DNA from: Mycoplasma sp. ATU-Cv-703
Lineage (GTDB): Bacteria; Bacillota_I; Bacilli_A; Mycoplasmatales; Metamycoplasmataceae
Direction of reading: 5' to 3'
Assembly: GCA_004011965.1 (NCBI GenBank)
Contig: RYZV01000001.1
Location: 206,620-259,708, forward strand
Length of the DNA: 53,089 nt
The notes beneath the pieces are model-generated. The model saw nothing but the letters and a program-made list of their open reading frames with translations, was not told where the DNA came from and searched no databases. Below, piece after piece: positions 9,093 to 20,274 of this stretch (position 1 is the first letter of the stretch; each line of letters opens with the position of its first letter). The position numbers and the translations under genes were made by a program.

Positions 9093-10072
9093 TAAGCCAG
9101 CACTTTCTTAAATTTAGTTAGGTAATTCTCTTCTAGCGCACGGGCTAAACGGTTGAGCGCGCTTAAATAAGCTTGTTTATCGGAATTGCCATGAGTTTTA
9201 ACCGCTAGGCCGTTAATACCAATCACCCAAGCCGATCCCACGTTGCGGTAATCAAACTTTTGCTCCACCTTTTTAAAAGCCTTCTTAACTAGCAGCCCTC
9301 CGATCTTGTAACTAAGACGAGTGCGCATTTCGTTTTTCAAAACCTTTTTAAAAGCGAGCGCGGTTCCTTCCATCGCTTTTAAAACTAAGTTGCCTCCGTA
9401 GCCATCGCAAACAACAACGTCCACGTCTCCGTTTAAAATGTCGCGCGGCTCAACGAATCCTACGTAGTTAAGACGGGGCATTTTTCGAAGACTCTGGTGC
9501 ACCGCCTGGTGAAGTTCGGTGCCCTTAGTTGCCTCTGTCCCGATGTTTAGCACCGCTACCCGCGGGTCTGCAATTCCTAAAATGCTTTGGGCAAAAACGG
9601 TCCCCATTTTAGCTCACTGCTCAAGCATTTCGCTCGTCGCGACGCTGTTAGCGCCCACGTCCAACATAACAAAAAACTGATCCGGGTTAACAGTCGGAAT
9701 AATCGGCATAAAAGCGGGTCTTTTGACGCCCGGGATTCTTTTGAGGGTGAGCGTTAAAGAACTGAGGTACACGCCCGAGTTGCCGGGTGAAATTACTCCG
9801 TCCGCTTGTCCGTTTTTAACCAAATCAATCGCTTGTTGCATGGAAGTTTTTTGCCGGCGCACTTGGCGAACGTTAGCCTCAGAACTAACGCTAAGCGGCG
9901 CATCAACGATTTTAATCCGTTCGTTATCTTTAACGTACTTATCAATGTGTTTGCGGTCGCCTATTAGGTAAAAGTAGTAGTCTAAGTTGTTTTTAACAAA
10001 CTCAACGACGGCTTCCACAGCTGGTCTAACGCCGTGGTCGTTGCCCATCACATCAAAAGCTATTTTGCGCAT
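9092..10072 (-). CDS. plsX: Phosphate acyltransferase PlsX
   Basis: 326 residues, normal family length. Begins MRKIAFDVMGNDHGVRPAVE, the typical PlsX start, and contains SPGNSGVYL and DVGANSVATSEMLEQWAKMG. It converts acyl carrier protein or imported acyl groups into acyl-phosphate for phosphatidic acid synthesis. Co-location with fakA fits fatty-acid salvage: FakA phosphorylates host fatty acids and the acyl-phosphate enters the same pool. AAGGAG precedes the ATG. The fabD/fabG/acpP genes that lie between plsX and rnc in Bacillus are absent. Confidence 0.95.
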
Positions 10073-10084
10073 TTTTCTCCTTGC

Positions 10085-11731
10085 TTACTCAAAAGAAATT
10101 AAAAAGTCGTAAATGCGTTGGCCGCCCTTTTTAATTTCCACCACTGCGTTGTACTTGCTTTCCACGTAAACAGACACTTCCTGGGCGTCGGCTTCAGTGG
10201 CATCAGCTCCGTACCAGATGGTAATAATTTCCGTGTCATCGCTGACTAGTTTGTCAACTACCCGGCAAGCCGCTTCCACTTTGGACTTAACCGACGCGAC
10301 AACTTTGCGCTCGGCGATCGCTAGGTACTGACCTTTTTTAATCGTGACTTTGTTAAGTTTACTGTCTTTAATCGCGATGCTAACTTGACCAGTTAAAACT
10401 TCTTCCACGCCCTCAAGCATTAACTCCTGGTTTTCCTCTAATGTGTTAGTTTTGTCAAAGTTAATCATGGCGGTAATGCCTTCCATTTGCGTTTTGGTCG
10501 GAATGATGATAATTTTTTTGTCGCGAATCGTTTGAATAACTTGTTGAGCAACCAAAATAATGTTGGAATTGTTAGGCAAAATAATGATGTTTTGGGCTTT
10601 GATTTGGTCAATTGCAGCCAGAAAATCACGGGTGCTGGGATTGTTAGTTTGACCGCCCTCAATCACGTGAGCGCCCAAATTTTTCATCTCGGCAATGATG
10701 CCGTGCCCATCGTTACAAGAAATAACTTCAATCGCTTGATGAGCCGGCAATTCTTCCTGGGCTAGTTGACTGGGCGCGTGGCTCTTTTGACCTTGGGATA
10801 AGTTAGCTTGGAGCGTCATGTTTTCGGACTTAAGTCTTAAAAATTCACCTCAGCGCTGAGCGTAGTTAAAAACGTTGCCCGGCGTAGGAGTGTGAACGTG
10901 TACTTTAACGATTTCTTCGTCGTGAACCACCACGATCGAATCGCCTAGTTTACCTAGTCCGTTTTCAAAAGCCCGTTTGTCAAAGTTTTCGGGTTTTTCC
11001 AGTTCAATGACGCACTCGGTGCAGTAACCAAACTCGCCTTCGTAAACTTGGTTAGCCCCGTGTAAAAATTCGTTGCTCGTAGTTGCTTGGTCCCAATTTT
11101 TACTTTGTAGCGCGACCGGTTTACCTTCCAAAGCGCGCAAAATACCAGTCAAGATTAAAACCAGTCCTTCGCCGCCCGAATCAGTTACGCCAACTTCTTT
11201 TAAAATCGCTAAGAGGTTGGGAGTTAAGTCACAAGCACGGCGCGCTTCTTGGACTGCGCTCTGGAAAATTTGAACGAAATTGTGCGAGTGGGTGACAGTT
11301 TTTTCCAGGTGTTCGGCCACCATTCGAATAATTGTCAACATCGTTCCTTCAACCGGTTTCATGACCGATTTGTAAGCGTGTTTTTGCGCTTGGATAAAAG
11401 CTTCAACGATTTGGAAATTCGTAGCGCTTTCCACTCCGTCTAGAGCCACGGAGATCCCCTTAAAAATTTGCGAAAGAATTACGCCTGAGTTGCCGCGGGC
11501 GCCGAGCAAAGCACCCCGAGCAAAACGTTTAGTTAATTCACCGATTGATTTAAAGTCTTGGTTTTCAATTTCGCCAAGACCCGATTTAATTGTCCCAGCC
11601 ATGTTAGAACCCGTATCGCCGTCGGGCACGGGAAAAACGTTTAACGCATCAATTTTGTCGCGGGAATTAATTAGAGCGCTTGCTCCGGAAATGAGCGCTT
11701 TTTTAAACTGGGCGGCGCTAAGTTGACTCAT
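10085..11731 (-). CDS. fakA: Fatty acid kinase catalytic subunit FakA (DAK-domain protein)
   Basis: 548 residues with one internal TGA (Trp). The N-terminal DhaL-like ATP-binding domain shows DALNVFPVPDGDTGSNM (about residues 28-44) with the Asp residues that bind Mg-ATP, and GARGNSGVILSQIF. The middle and C-terminal YloV-type domains follow (SIVVVHDEEIVKVHVHT; IIILPNNSNIILVAQQ). It phosphorylates fatty acids presented by a FakB/DegV partner, which is not in this window. The start codon overlaps the Asp23-family stop, so the two are translationally coupled, as in Firmicutes yloU-yloV. Confidence 0.92.
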
Positions 11732-12027
11732 TAACTAACCCCTCGGATGTAAATATCAATTTTGTCACAGTTAATTTTGTTAGTCTTAAAAAGACTAACA
11801 AGTTGGCCGACAAGTTCTTTGCAAATCGTTTTAACACGGGTGTTACGCATCACAATGATGGCTAATTCAAAGTGGTTCTGGTCAACAATTTTGCGAAAGG
11901 CAAACCCCTTAGTGTAACTGCGGAGCGGTAAATCAATTTCCCGGGCGGCAAAATCTAAGTTAGCAAAAGTTGCTATGCCAGGGACACTCGTAATTACTTT
12001 GTAAATATCAAGGTTAAGTTTAGTCAT
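11731..12027 (-). CDS. Asp23/Gls24 (DUF322) family protein
   Basis: 98 residues, comparable to YloU/Asp23 proteins. The family pattern is seen as an early VITSVPGIATFANLDF segment and a beta/alpha core (HFELAIIVMRNTRVKTICKELV...VDIYIRGV-like end). It stands just upstream of fakA, the conserved position. The exact role is unknown; relatives are envelope-stress or membrane-associated proteins. Promoter TATAAT at 12048-12053 leaves a leader of about 14 nt. Divergent from rpmB. Confidence 0.8.
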   Translation of the reverse strand: MTKLNLDIYKVITSVPGIATFANLDFAAREIDLPLRSYTKGFAFRKIVDQNHFELAIIVMRNTRVKTICKELVGQLVSLFKTNKINCDKIDIYIRGVS

Positions 12028-12047
12028 TATAACTGTGCAACAAGCAA

Positions 12048-12082
12048 ATTATACCCAATCTTGGCAACTCATTTGGTATAAT
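12048..12082. promoter_or_regulatory. Divergent promoters of asp23-fakA-plsX-rnc-smc operon and rpmB
   Basis: Minus-strand TATAAT at 12048-12053 serves the asp23 operon. Plus-strand TATAAT at 12077-12082 preceded by TGG (extended -10, TGnTATAAT) serves rpmB, with about 50 nt of leader containing AAGGACG close to the ATG. Confidence 0.6.
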
Positions 12083-12140
12083 AACCTCACCTTTAAAACC
12101 GGCTCAGACTGGTTAAGAACCACTAGATAAGGACGCGAGA

Positions 12141-12335
12141 ATGGCAAGAAAAGACGCAATTACCGGCAAAGGAGCAATGTCAGGCAACTTACGTTCGCAC
12201 GCGATGAACGCTTCGCGACGTAAGTTTGAACTCAACCTCCAAAAAGTTACCGTTGTGGAAGACGGGCGAAAAAAGACTTTGCGCGTCAGTGCCAAAACTG
12301 CGAAAACTTTGAAAAAACAAGGACGCGTCGCTTAA
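12141..12335 (+). CDS. rpmB: 50S ribosomal protein L28
   Basis: 64 residues. It matches L28 throughout: [33 protein letters not shown] with the SHA..R.F..N core, ending in [18 protein letters not shown] precedes the ATG. The stop codon overlaps the stop of the convergent peroxidase gene by 3 nt. Confidence 0.96.
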   Translation: MARKDAITGKGAMSGNLRSHAMNASRRKFELNLQKVTVVEDGRKKTLRVSAKTAKTLKKQGRVA

Positions 12336-12790
12336 TTTTTTACGTCTAAAAACTTAGTAATCGCTTGGTAATCTGGTGCAACTTTTAAATCTTGGTTAAC
12401 GCTTAAAGCGACCACTCGCTGGTCAGCATCAATTAGCATTAGTCCTCTTAAGAGCATCGATCCGTCCGCTGTTAATAGCCCAGTTTGGCTGGCAAAATCA
12501 CGCATTTTCGCGTCCGAAAGCAAAGTTAAGTTTTTAACTTGGTGAACTTGCAGTCACTCCTTGCCCACGCTAATTGGATCAAGCGAAATCGCCACGAACT
12601 TTTCGGCAGGATAACGGTTAACTAACTCGCTAATTTTTAAAGTTTGTAAGTCGCAAACTTTGGTATTTAACTTCGGAAAAAACGAAACGACTAAGCGCTG
12701 GTTAATTTGGCGCGAATCAAAAACTCCCTCGGGAACTTTTTCGGCTTTAAAACTAAAGTGGTTGCCGACTTTTAAATTTGTCTTAGTCAT
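12332..12790 (-). CDS. tpx: Thiol peroxidase (Tpx-like peroxiredoxin), apparently 1-Cys
   Basis: 152 residues, thioredoxin fold. The peroxidatic region [14 protein letters not shown] (Cys at about residue 46) matches the Tpx consensus FPxxxTxVCxxQT. The C-terminal half keeps [15 protein letters not shown] and PDYQAI. The resolving cysteine that Tpx normally has about 34 residues after the first is missing: the equivalent stretch reads [18 protein letters not shown], with no Cys. It reduces peroxides, probably with an external thiol. One TGA is read as Trp. It is the last gene of a leftward set that begins upstream with nagA, but with its own spacing (41 nt from nagB). Confidence 0.82.
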
Positions 12791-12831
12791 GGAACTAATC
12801 TCCTTCTCAAAACTTTCACTGTTTGCTTTGA

Positions 12832-13572
12832 TTATACTTTTTGACCCGCATAACTAGTTAACTTGCTAGCTGCGGCCCGGTCAAGCAACACGGTTACATC
12901 CGGGTGTCTTTGCAAAACTGAGGCCGGTACTTTTGGACTGACTGGTCCTTCCAAACTAGCTTTAATTGCGCTCGCTTTGTTAGACCCAGTCGCGACTAAC
13001 AAAATTTTTCGCGCTCGCAAAATCGTGCTAATTCCCATGCTGATCGCTTGACGCGGCACATCGGCACGGGTCGGGAAATACCGCGCGTTAGCTTTGATAG
13101 TTGAGGCTGCTAAATCAACCACGCGGGTTTTGCTTTCAAAAGAACTGCCCGGCTCGTTAAAACCAATGTGAGCGTTTTGGCCAATTCCGAGCAGTTGATA
13201 ATCTAGCCCCTTTTCGAGCGCCTTTTCGTAAGTGGCGCTGTTTTTAACCGGATCGCCGGTTGGATCTGGCAAATGCGTTTTGTTAGGACTTAAGTTAACG
13301 TGTTCAAACAAATTTTCGCGCATGTAATGGTGGTACGAAAAAGCGTGCTCGGGACTGAGACCCAAGTACTCGTCCAAGTTAAACGTTTCAACCTGGGACC
13401 AATCGGTTTTGTGCAGTTCGTGCAGTTTAACTAACCGCGCGTAAATGCCTAGCGGAGTTTGACCCGTGGCTAAACCAAGCCGGGCCCTTGGGTTGTGGCG
13501 GATAAACTGATCCAGCAAATTAGCGCCGTAATGATCGACTGCGCTCGCAGTCGGTAAAACAATTACTTCCAT
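12832..13572 (-). CDS. nagB: Glucosamine-6-phosphate deaminase
   Basis: 246 residues, the usual length of short NagB enzymes. Motifs: LGLATGQTPLGIY (phosphate loop), FNLDEYLGL (catalytic Asp/Glu region), LLGIGQNAHIGFNEPGSSF (catalytic His and substrate loop) and the MGISTILRARKILLVATG segment. It converts glucosamine-6-P to fructose-6-P and ammonia. Start at ATG 13570-13572 with GGGAGG upstream. Overlaps the ROK kinase stop by 10 nt, so nagA, ROK kinase and nagB are one translationally coupled unit. Confidence 0.95.
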   Translation of the reverse strand: MEVIVLPTASAVDHYGANLLDQFIRHNPRARLGLATGQTPLGIYARLVKLHELHKTDWSQVETFNLDEYLGLSPEHAFSYHHYMRENLFEHVNLSPNKTHLPDPTGDPVKNSATYEKALEKGLDYQLLGIGQNAHIGFNEPGSSFESKTRVVDLAASTIKANARYFPTRADVPRQAISMGISTILRARKILLVATGSNKASAIKASLEGPVSPKVPASVLQRHPDVTVLLDRAAASKLTSYAGQKV

Positions 13573-14459
13573 AGAGCCTCCCTCTTGCTCTGATCTAGCG
13601 CCCAAAAAGCGGCTCCGAGCATTCCGGCGTCGTTTTCGGTTTGAGCCAGCAGTATTTGGGTAGACCGGTTAATAAAATCAAGCTGGTTTTGCTTAACCAA
13701 ATTAGCTAAAAGCGCTCGGAACGGTTCACCGAGCGCCGAAGCGCCGCCGCCGATAATAATTGCCTCGGGATTGAGCGCGGTTTCCATGGTGGCAATGTGA
13801 TGGGCCAGCGGTGTTAAAGACGCGCTAAGAACCGCGTCAACTTGAGGGTTTTGACCGACTAACTTTTTAATTTCCCGTAAGCTGCCCAGCAAGTTCGCGG
13901 TGCGCAAAGCCCGTTCCATTCCCTGGGCTGAGGAAACTGGTTCAATGCAGTGCTTAAGACCGCAAGTGCAATCAACCTGGTTTTGAAAATTACCGCCGTG
14001 ACCCAGTTCGCCCGCGTAACCTTGGTGACCGTAAACTAGTTGGCCGTTAATGACGATACCGCCGCCAATTCCCGTCCCAATCGTGTAAAAAATGATCGAA
14101 TCGTAGTTAGCTCCAGCTCCACGTCAAAATTCGCCTAACGTAGCCGCGTTAGCATCGTTTAAAACGTAAACTTTGCCTGAGTAAGGAGCGGCTGCGCGGA
14201 AATGTTTGACTACGTCGTAGTTTTTTAGACGCAAGTTGCCCGACCAAGTTACGATCGCTTTTTGGTGGTCAATAAACCCGGGAATTGAGATGCCGACTAA
14301 ATCCACTTTTTTCCAGAGCTGACGGGGCAGTTTTTGAACAAGTGGCTTAAAAAGGTTGGCGCAATCGGTTTTAACTTCGTAACGCTCAGTAATTTGACCA
14401 TTCTCTACCAGACCAACTTTGGTGTAAGTTCCGCCCACATCAATCCCTAAGACGCGCAT
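13563..14459 (-). CDS. ROK-family sugar kinase
   Basis: 298 residues with one TGA (Trp). The N-terminal phosphate-1 motif is GIDVGGTYTKVGLV; the catalytic base lies in VLNDANAATLGE; the second ATP loop is TIGTGIGGGIVI. The zinc site of the ROK family is complete: GHGG...DCTCGLKHCIE (His, three Cys). Between nagA and nagB, the likely substrate is N-acetylglucosamine (or N-acetylmannosamine/glucose), giving GlcNAc-6-P for NagA. Specificity cannot be fixed from sequence alone. Overlaps nagA by 13 nt. Confidence 0.88.
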
Positions 14460-15556
14460 AGTTTGCCTCGCTTGTAAACCGCCTGAATGCTAAGGTCACG
14501 TTTTAAAACGACTAAATCCGCGTAGTAGCCGACAGCGATTTGGCCAACCTTGGCAATTTTGTGCGCCTGAGCGCTGGAATAAGAACTCATTGCGACTGCA
14601 TCTTGCCAAGAGTAACCTAACTGGATTAAGTTAACAAAACTATCGTGGAGACTAATTGCTGACCCGGCAATCGTATCGCTACCAGCTAAAGTAATCCGGT
14701 TAGCCTGCTTTTGAATGGCAAGGTGACCAGAAAGACTTGGTCCGTCGGTTAGACCAGCGGGACGAATGGCGTCAGAAACTAACATAATCCGGCTAGGCCG
14801 CTTGGCTAAAATGCTTAAACGAAGCGTAATCGGATCCACGTGCTGAAGGTCGGCAATTACTTCGGCGTACACATTGGGATTAACTAACGCGGCGCTAACT
14901 AAACCAGGTTGACGGTTAACCACGCCCGACATGGCGTTTCAAAGGTGAGTCACTTGGTTAACACCAAGATCAAAAGCTTTTTGAGCTAACTCGGCCTCGG
15001 CATTAGAATGGCCAAGAGCGGGCAAAATGTCGCTTTTTAAAAGCGTTTTCACCACCGCATTTAAATCGCCGACCACTTCGGGAGCAAAAGTAATTTTACG
15101 AACCATGCCGCGACTTATTTTGTCTAACTCAGCAATTTTTTCAACCGTTGGTTTGAGTAAATACTGGGGATTGTGGGCCCCCTTCTTAAGCGGACTAATG
15201 AAGGGTCCTTCCCAGTGAATTCCAAGGCAAGAAGACGATTTTTGGGCGTAAGACCGAATTCGCTTGACAATTTCAACTAGTTCATCCCAAGGTTGGCTAA
15301 TCACGCTTGCTAGTCAACTAGTCGTGCCGCGCGAAATTAAACTCTTGTCAATTTCAGCTAGAGCTTTGGTTGAATCGCTCACGTCATAACCACCTCAACC
15401 GTGAACGTGGGTATCAACAAAACCGGGCACAACCACGAACTGACCTTGGCCTGGTCGGGGAATGATTTCGCTAATTAAACCTTCACGCAAAACTAAGTCG
15501 GCGTTTTCAATTTGAGCATCGTGGTTGACGATACAAACGTTAGTCAGACGGGTGAT
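14447..15556 (-). CDS. nagA: N-acetylglucosamine-6-phosphate deacetylase
   Basis: 369 residues after reading three TGA codons as Trp. Motifs in order: VVPGFVDTHVHGWGG (metal-binding HxH), GIHWEGPFISPLKKGAHNP (metal Glu), LPALGHSNAEAE (His), VTHLWNAMS (His) and LVSDAIRPAGL (catalytic Asp). It deacetylates GlcNAc-6-P to glucosamine-6-P for NagB. No ATG/GTG/TTG lies in frame near the natural N-terminus. A GGGAGG at 15563-15568 stands 6 nt before an ATC codon (15554-15556), which I take as start (ITRLTNVCIVN...). CTG at 15560-15562 is the alternative. Confidence 0.88.
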
Positions 15557-16235
15557 GAGCAGCCTCCCAACTTGGCAAACGAGCTGCCATTCAACGAACT
15601 CGTTTTTGAACTACGTTAATAAAAGTATTAATTAGAGTGATTTGGTCGTGAATCCGAATCACGTAAGTAGTTGAGTGACCCGCCAAACCAAACTGAAGGC
15701 CATAAGTCTCAAAACTTAAGCGGGTCAGTTGGCGGTAAGAAAAACTGAGGTGAGTTTGGGCGCTTGCGATGATAAAGCGGCGGCTCGTAATTAAAAGTTC
15801 ACCTTTGAGCAAAATGACTAGACGGCCTGCTTTTTTGACTTGGTAAAGCTCGCCGCTTAAAAAGCGCGCTGCGGCGAACTCTTTTTTGTAAAAGGGGAAG
15901 TTGACATCCAAAACTTTAATGTGGCGGAAAGTTGAAAAAACCCGTTCCTCAATTAAGTTTAAGTTGTGCTGCTCAAGTTCGTTAAGACTTAATCCGAGCT
16001 TGCGGATTAAACGTTTTAGTTGAGTTAGAAACGTTTCGCTGTTTTGGTTTTGGCGTTTGATTCACTGCTTGAGCACTTGGTGGAGATACAAATTAACTAA
16101 CCGCGGTGATTCGCGACGGAAAATTCTCCAAAGCTCAAACCGACTTAAAACTTCGATCGTTCGCCAGTTAACTCTTTGACCGTACTCAATCGTTCAAAGT
16201 CTTTGACTCACTTGACCGAGTTGTTGTTCTACCAT
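15540..16235 (-). CDS. Unknown cytosolic protein with PH/GRAM-like region
   Basis: 231 residues, three TGA codons as Trp. I do not recognise the family. Residues 1-100 look helical and basic. Residues about 115-205 form an all-beta-looking block (GRLVILLKGELLITSRRFII...YRQLTRLSFETYGLQFGL...TTYVIRIHD) reminiscent of bacterial PH/GRAM-like domains, where G.L.iT..R.i is a recurrent feature. Start ATG 16233-16235, 2 nt after the eno stop. The last 17 nt overlap the nagA start. It lies between eno and nagA on the same strand, so it is probably co-transcribed with both. Confidence 0.6.
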
Positions 16236-16237
16236 GG

Positions 16238-17635
<1,398 letters not shown>

Positions 17636-17704
17636 TTTCGCTCTCCTTGCCTTAAAAAGTTAAGTTCATTATAGCATTTGTCAAGTTGACGATCCGGCGT
17701 CGGA

Positions 17705-17739
17705 AACAAACTAAAAGAGTCTAGCATGGGCTAGACTCT
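17705..17739 (-). terminator. Terminator downstream of PTS EIIC
   Basis: Perfect 10-bp stem AGAGTCTAGC/GCTAGACTCT (17716-17739) with a 4-nt loop, followed on the minus strand by TTTTAGTTTGTTT. It separates the EIIC operon from eno. Confidence 0.75.
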
Positions 17740-17755
17740 CAAAGTTTAAAACGAG

Positions 17756-19465
17756 TTAAGTGTCAATTTGACGGGAAACAAATTTTTGACCCTCTTCGGT
17801 TTGAAGAGCCACGTCAACTTGAGCTTCGGCCAGTTTGTCACGGCGGTTAAGAATCAGCACAAACGGCGTGTAAATGATCATGGCCACTAATAGGTTGATA
17901 AGCGCCAGTAAAACGGCTCAGAGCGAACCACCCGTGGCAATAAAGGCGCCAGCTCCGATTGGCATAGTTCAAGGAATGAGAACTTTGACCGGAGCAACTA
18001 GTTTGAGCACTCCGATTCCAACCCACGTTGTCACAACCAAAATTGGCATGGTGATGAAAAGCGGAATGATCAGGTACATGTTCAAAACAAGCGGGTAGCC
18101 AAAAGTCACTGGCTCGTTAATTTGAAAAATACCCGGTGCAACCGAAAGACGGGAAATTTGGTGTTGCGAAGAGTTTTTGCGTCCGAAGATTAACGTTGCT
18201 AGAATTAGCGCTAACGTTGCTCCCGATCCGCCGATAAAAATGAAGGCGTCAAAAGTTCCTTGCACAAAAACGTGCTGCTGAATTCCGCTCACATTTTGGG
18301 CGTAGAGAAGTAGTCAAATCGGATTGAAAACCCCGTTGGCAATGTTGGCTCCGTGGAGACCAAAAAATCAGAAAAACGAGATGATGAAAACGTAAAGAAT
18401 CGCTAAACCAAGCGCTGCCCCAGCTCGGGAAGCAATTTCTAAAAACGGCGCCACAACTATCGCGTAAATAAACGAAGTTAAAGTCACGTCCCCTGTCAGT
18501 GGTTTAGTACCTAGAGACGTGCTATAGTCCCCTTTTTCAAAAACTTCAATCGCGTGACCCATTTGGTCGCCCTGCGGATCAACGGCGGTAAAGCCTTGGA
18601 AGGGGTGATCGGCGATCAACTCACTAAAGGTGGCTTGATCCGGCGCAGAGATCAACTGGTTCCAAAGCGCCTGGTCTACGTTAGTAAAGTGTTCCGGACC
18701 TAGTCCTAACCCCACTAAGGTGTCAAACTGACTTTTAGTTAAAACTAGATCGCTTTTAAACTTAACTTGCAAAGAAGCGCCTTCTTTGAGCTCAACTCCT
18801 GTGAAGTAAAAAGGCACCCAAACAATTAAGTTAATGGTGGCCGCTAAAACAATTGTCAAGATGACCGGAAACAGTTTAGCAAAGGCGCGCGAAATAGCTG
18901 GCGGTACGCCCTGGGGCATTTTGATTGATAACCGGTCGTTCTTGGAAAGAAAACAGAAAAACTCGGCGCAAATCATGCTGATAATAATCGCGGTTAGCAG
19001 TCCGCGGGCACCGAGTCAATACATTCCGCTTTCCCAGGAGCCGCTAATCATCATGGAAGTAACGCTTAAAAAGCAAGCTAGCGTGGTCAAACCACAAATG
19101 GTTGGCGTGCTGTTGTTTTTAGCTTGCGCTAAAAAGTAACCAACTCCAAAAGCAATGTAAAGCGACATGACATTAATCGTGCCAACTTGCACATAGAGCA
19201 TTCAGTAACTCATGACAGTCAAAAACTTGTAGTAAATACCTTGTTGACTAATCGTAAAGTTTTGGAAGTGAAGTCACCAACCCGAAACTGCTCCTTGTCC
19301 GCCAGCTGGTGAAAAAATGACCGAGCGTCATAAAACGGCCATCGCTCCGGCGATAATTACGGGCGTAAAAATCGCAAAAGCATCGCGAATCGTAGCGAGG
19401 TGGCGCTGGTTACCTAAACGGGCCATGGAAGGTAAAAAGCGGTCTTGAAATCAACTTTTTTTCAT
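17756..19465 (-). CDS. PTS EIIC, lactose/cellobiose/N,N'-diacetylchitobiose family, with large insertion
   Basis: 569 residues, many TGA codons as Trp. Multiple hydrophobic helices and the family motifs are seen: RDAFAIFTPVIIAGA near the N-terminus, FWFFGLHGANI (substrate region) and PGIFQINEPVTFGYPLVLNMYLIIPL (signature of EIIC). It carries the sugar across the membrane while EIIB phosphorylates it. The family is usually about 430-450 residues; here a hydrophilic segment of about 95 residues (about 223-320, starting VELKEGASL) sits between two helices, probably exposed. EIIA and EIIB are encoded separately at 20779 and 23684. Confidence 0.88.
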
Positions 19466-19477
19466 GTTTAAACGGTT

Positions 19478-19810
19478 TTAAGCGGTGTTCATGATGAACA
19501 CGGCAACGATTACAAGCGCGATTAAACCTACACCAATCACAAGTTTGTAAAGGTAGAAAAAAGTAAAACCGGTCGGCTCCTCCCTTCAGCTAGCGAGACG
19601 CCCATTAAAATGTGTAACGATTGCAACCAATATTTGGATACCAATCAAGGCAAAACCGCTGATCCAAATCGTTCAACCCAAAACGTGGTAGTTCAGTCCT
19701 GGTTCTAGACTGTAAGCGGCCCCGGCCAAAAAGGCTAAAACCAGACCCAAGATGAATAAACTCGTTACTAATCCACTCGTCTTTTGCAAAAACCGAGGAA
19801 TTAATGGCAT
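19478..19810 (-). CDS. Unknown small membrane protein upstream of EIIC
   Basis: 110 residues, two TGA codons as Trp. Three predicted membrane segments: about 12-33 (GLVTSLFILGLVLAFLAGAA), 46-66 (WTIWISGFALIGIQILVAIV) and 86-108 (KLVIGVGLIALVIVAVFIM). AAAGGATAAG precedes the ATG. It ends 12 nt before the EIIC start and is surely co-transcribed with it. No family recognised. An accessory role for the transporter is only an inference from position. Confidence 0.65.
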
Positions 19811-19868
19811 CTTATCCTTTCTCAAATTCAACTTAAAATTTGCGTAGTTTGATCACAACTACACCACC

Positions 19869-19925
19869 ATTATAAACGAACCGATTTTGACATTTTTAAA
19901 CTGAGTTTGTTTTCTAGAACAAACT
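19869..19925 (-). promoter_or_regulatory. Promoter of EIIC operon with upstream inverted repeat
   Basis: TATAAT at 19869-19874 on the minus strand, about 59 nt before the first ATG of the operon. A 22-nt inverted repeat AGTTTGTT-(6 nt)-AACAAACT at 19904-19925 lies just upstream of the -35 position and is a candidate operator for sugar control. Confidence 0.45.
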
Positions 19926-20056
19926 TCTATGGTCCGTTTAACTAGATGGCGACAGACGGTTAAAAGTGCCTAATCTGTCTGAAAAGGTTTGATTTGGAAA
20001 CAGCCAACTTAAGACAAAGCGCTTTCCTATGCAAAGCATGCACAACTTGGCTAGTC

Positions 20057-20062
20057 TATAAT
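20057..20062 (+). promoter_or_regulatory. -10 element for the 65-residue membrane protein
   Basis: TATAAT on the plus strand 14 nt before the ATG at 20077. Just upstream a 10-bp palindrome AAAGCGCTTT (20016-20025) could be an operator. The stretch 19811-20076 otherwise holds no gene that I can support. Confidence 0.4.
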
Positions 20063-20076
20063 TAGTTTGATTTACA

Positions 20077-20274
20077 ATGGAATTTGCCACTAATTTTTTT
20101 CTAGTTATTTCGGGTTTAGCAGTCGCGATTTGACTAATGTTTTGAACGATGATTCGTTGGAAAAGACGCATCTACAACCAAAACCAAACTTGGTATTCCC
20201 CGGTTTGGTGAACTTTGTTAAGTTTGAGTCTGGCTAGCTTTCTAATTGCGGTAACTTTGTTTTACCTACGTTAG
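20077..20274 (+). CDS. Unknown 65-residue membrane protein
   Basis: Short plus-strand frame with four TGA codons as Trp. Two hydrophobic segments (FFLVISGLAVAIWLMFWTMI and VWWTLLSLSLASFLIAVTLFYL) are separated by a basic, Asn/Gln-rich loop (RWKRRIYNQNQ), giving a helical hairpin. TATAAT stands 14 nt upstream. It overlaps the 3' end of the convergent gene at 20234 by 41 nt. No family recognised. The clear two-helix pattern and the promoter make it more likely a gene than chance. Confidence 0.45.

Noticed and set aside
19938..20171. 77-residue minus-strand frame in the EIIC upstream region
   Set aside because: No ribosome binding site or family signal; it is opposite the better supported plus-strand membrane protein.
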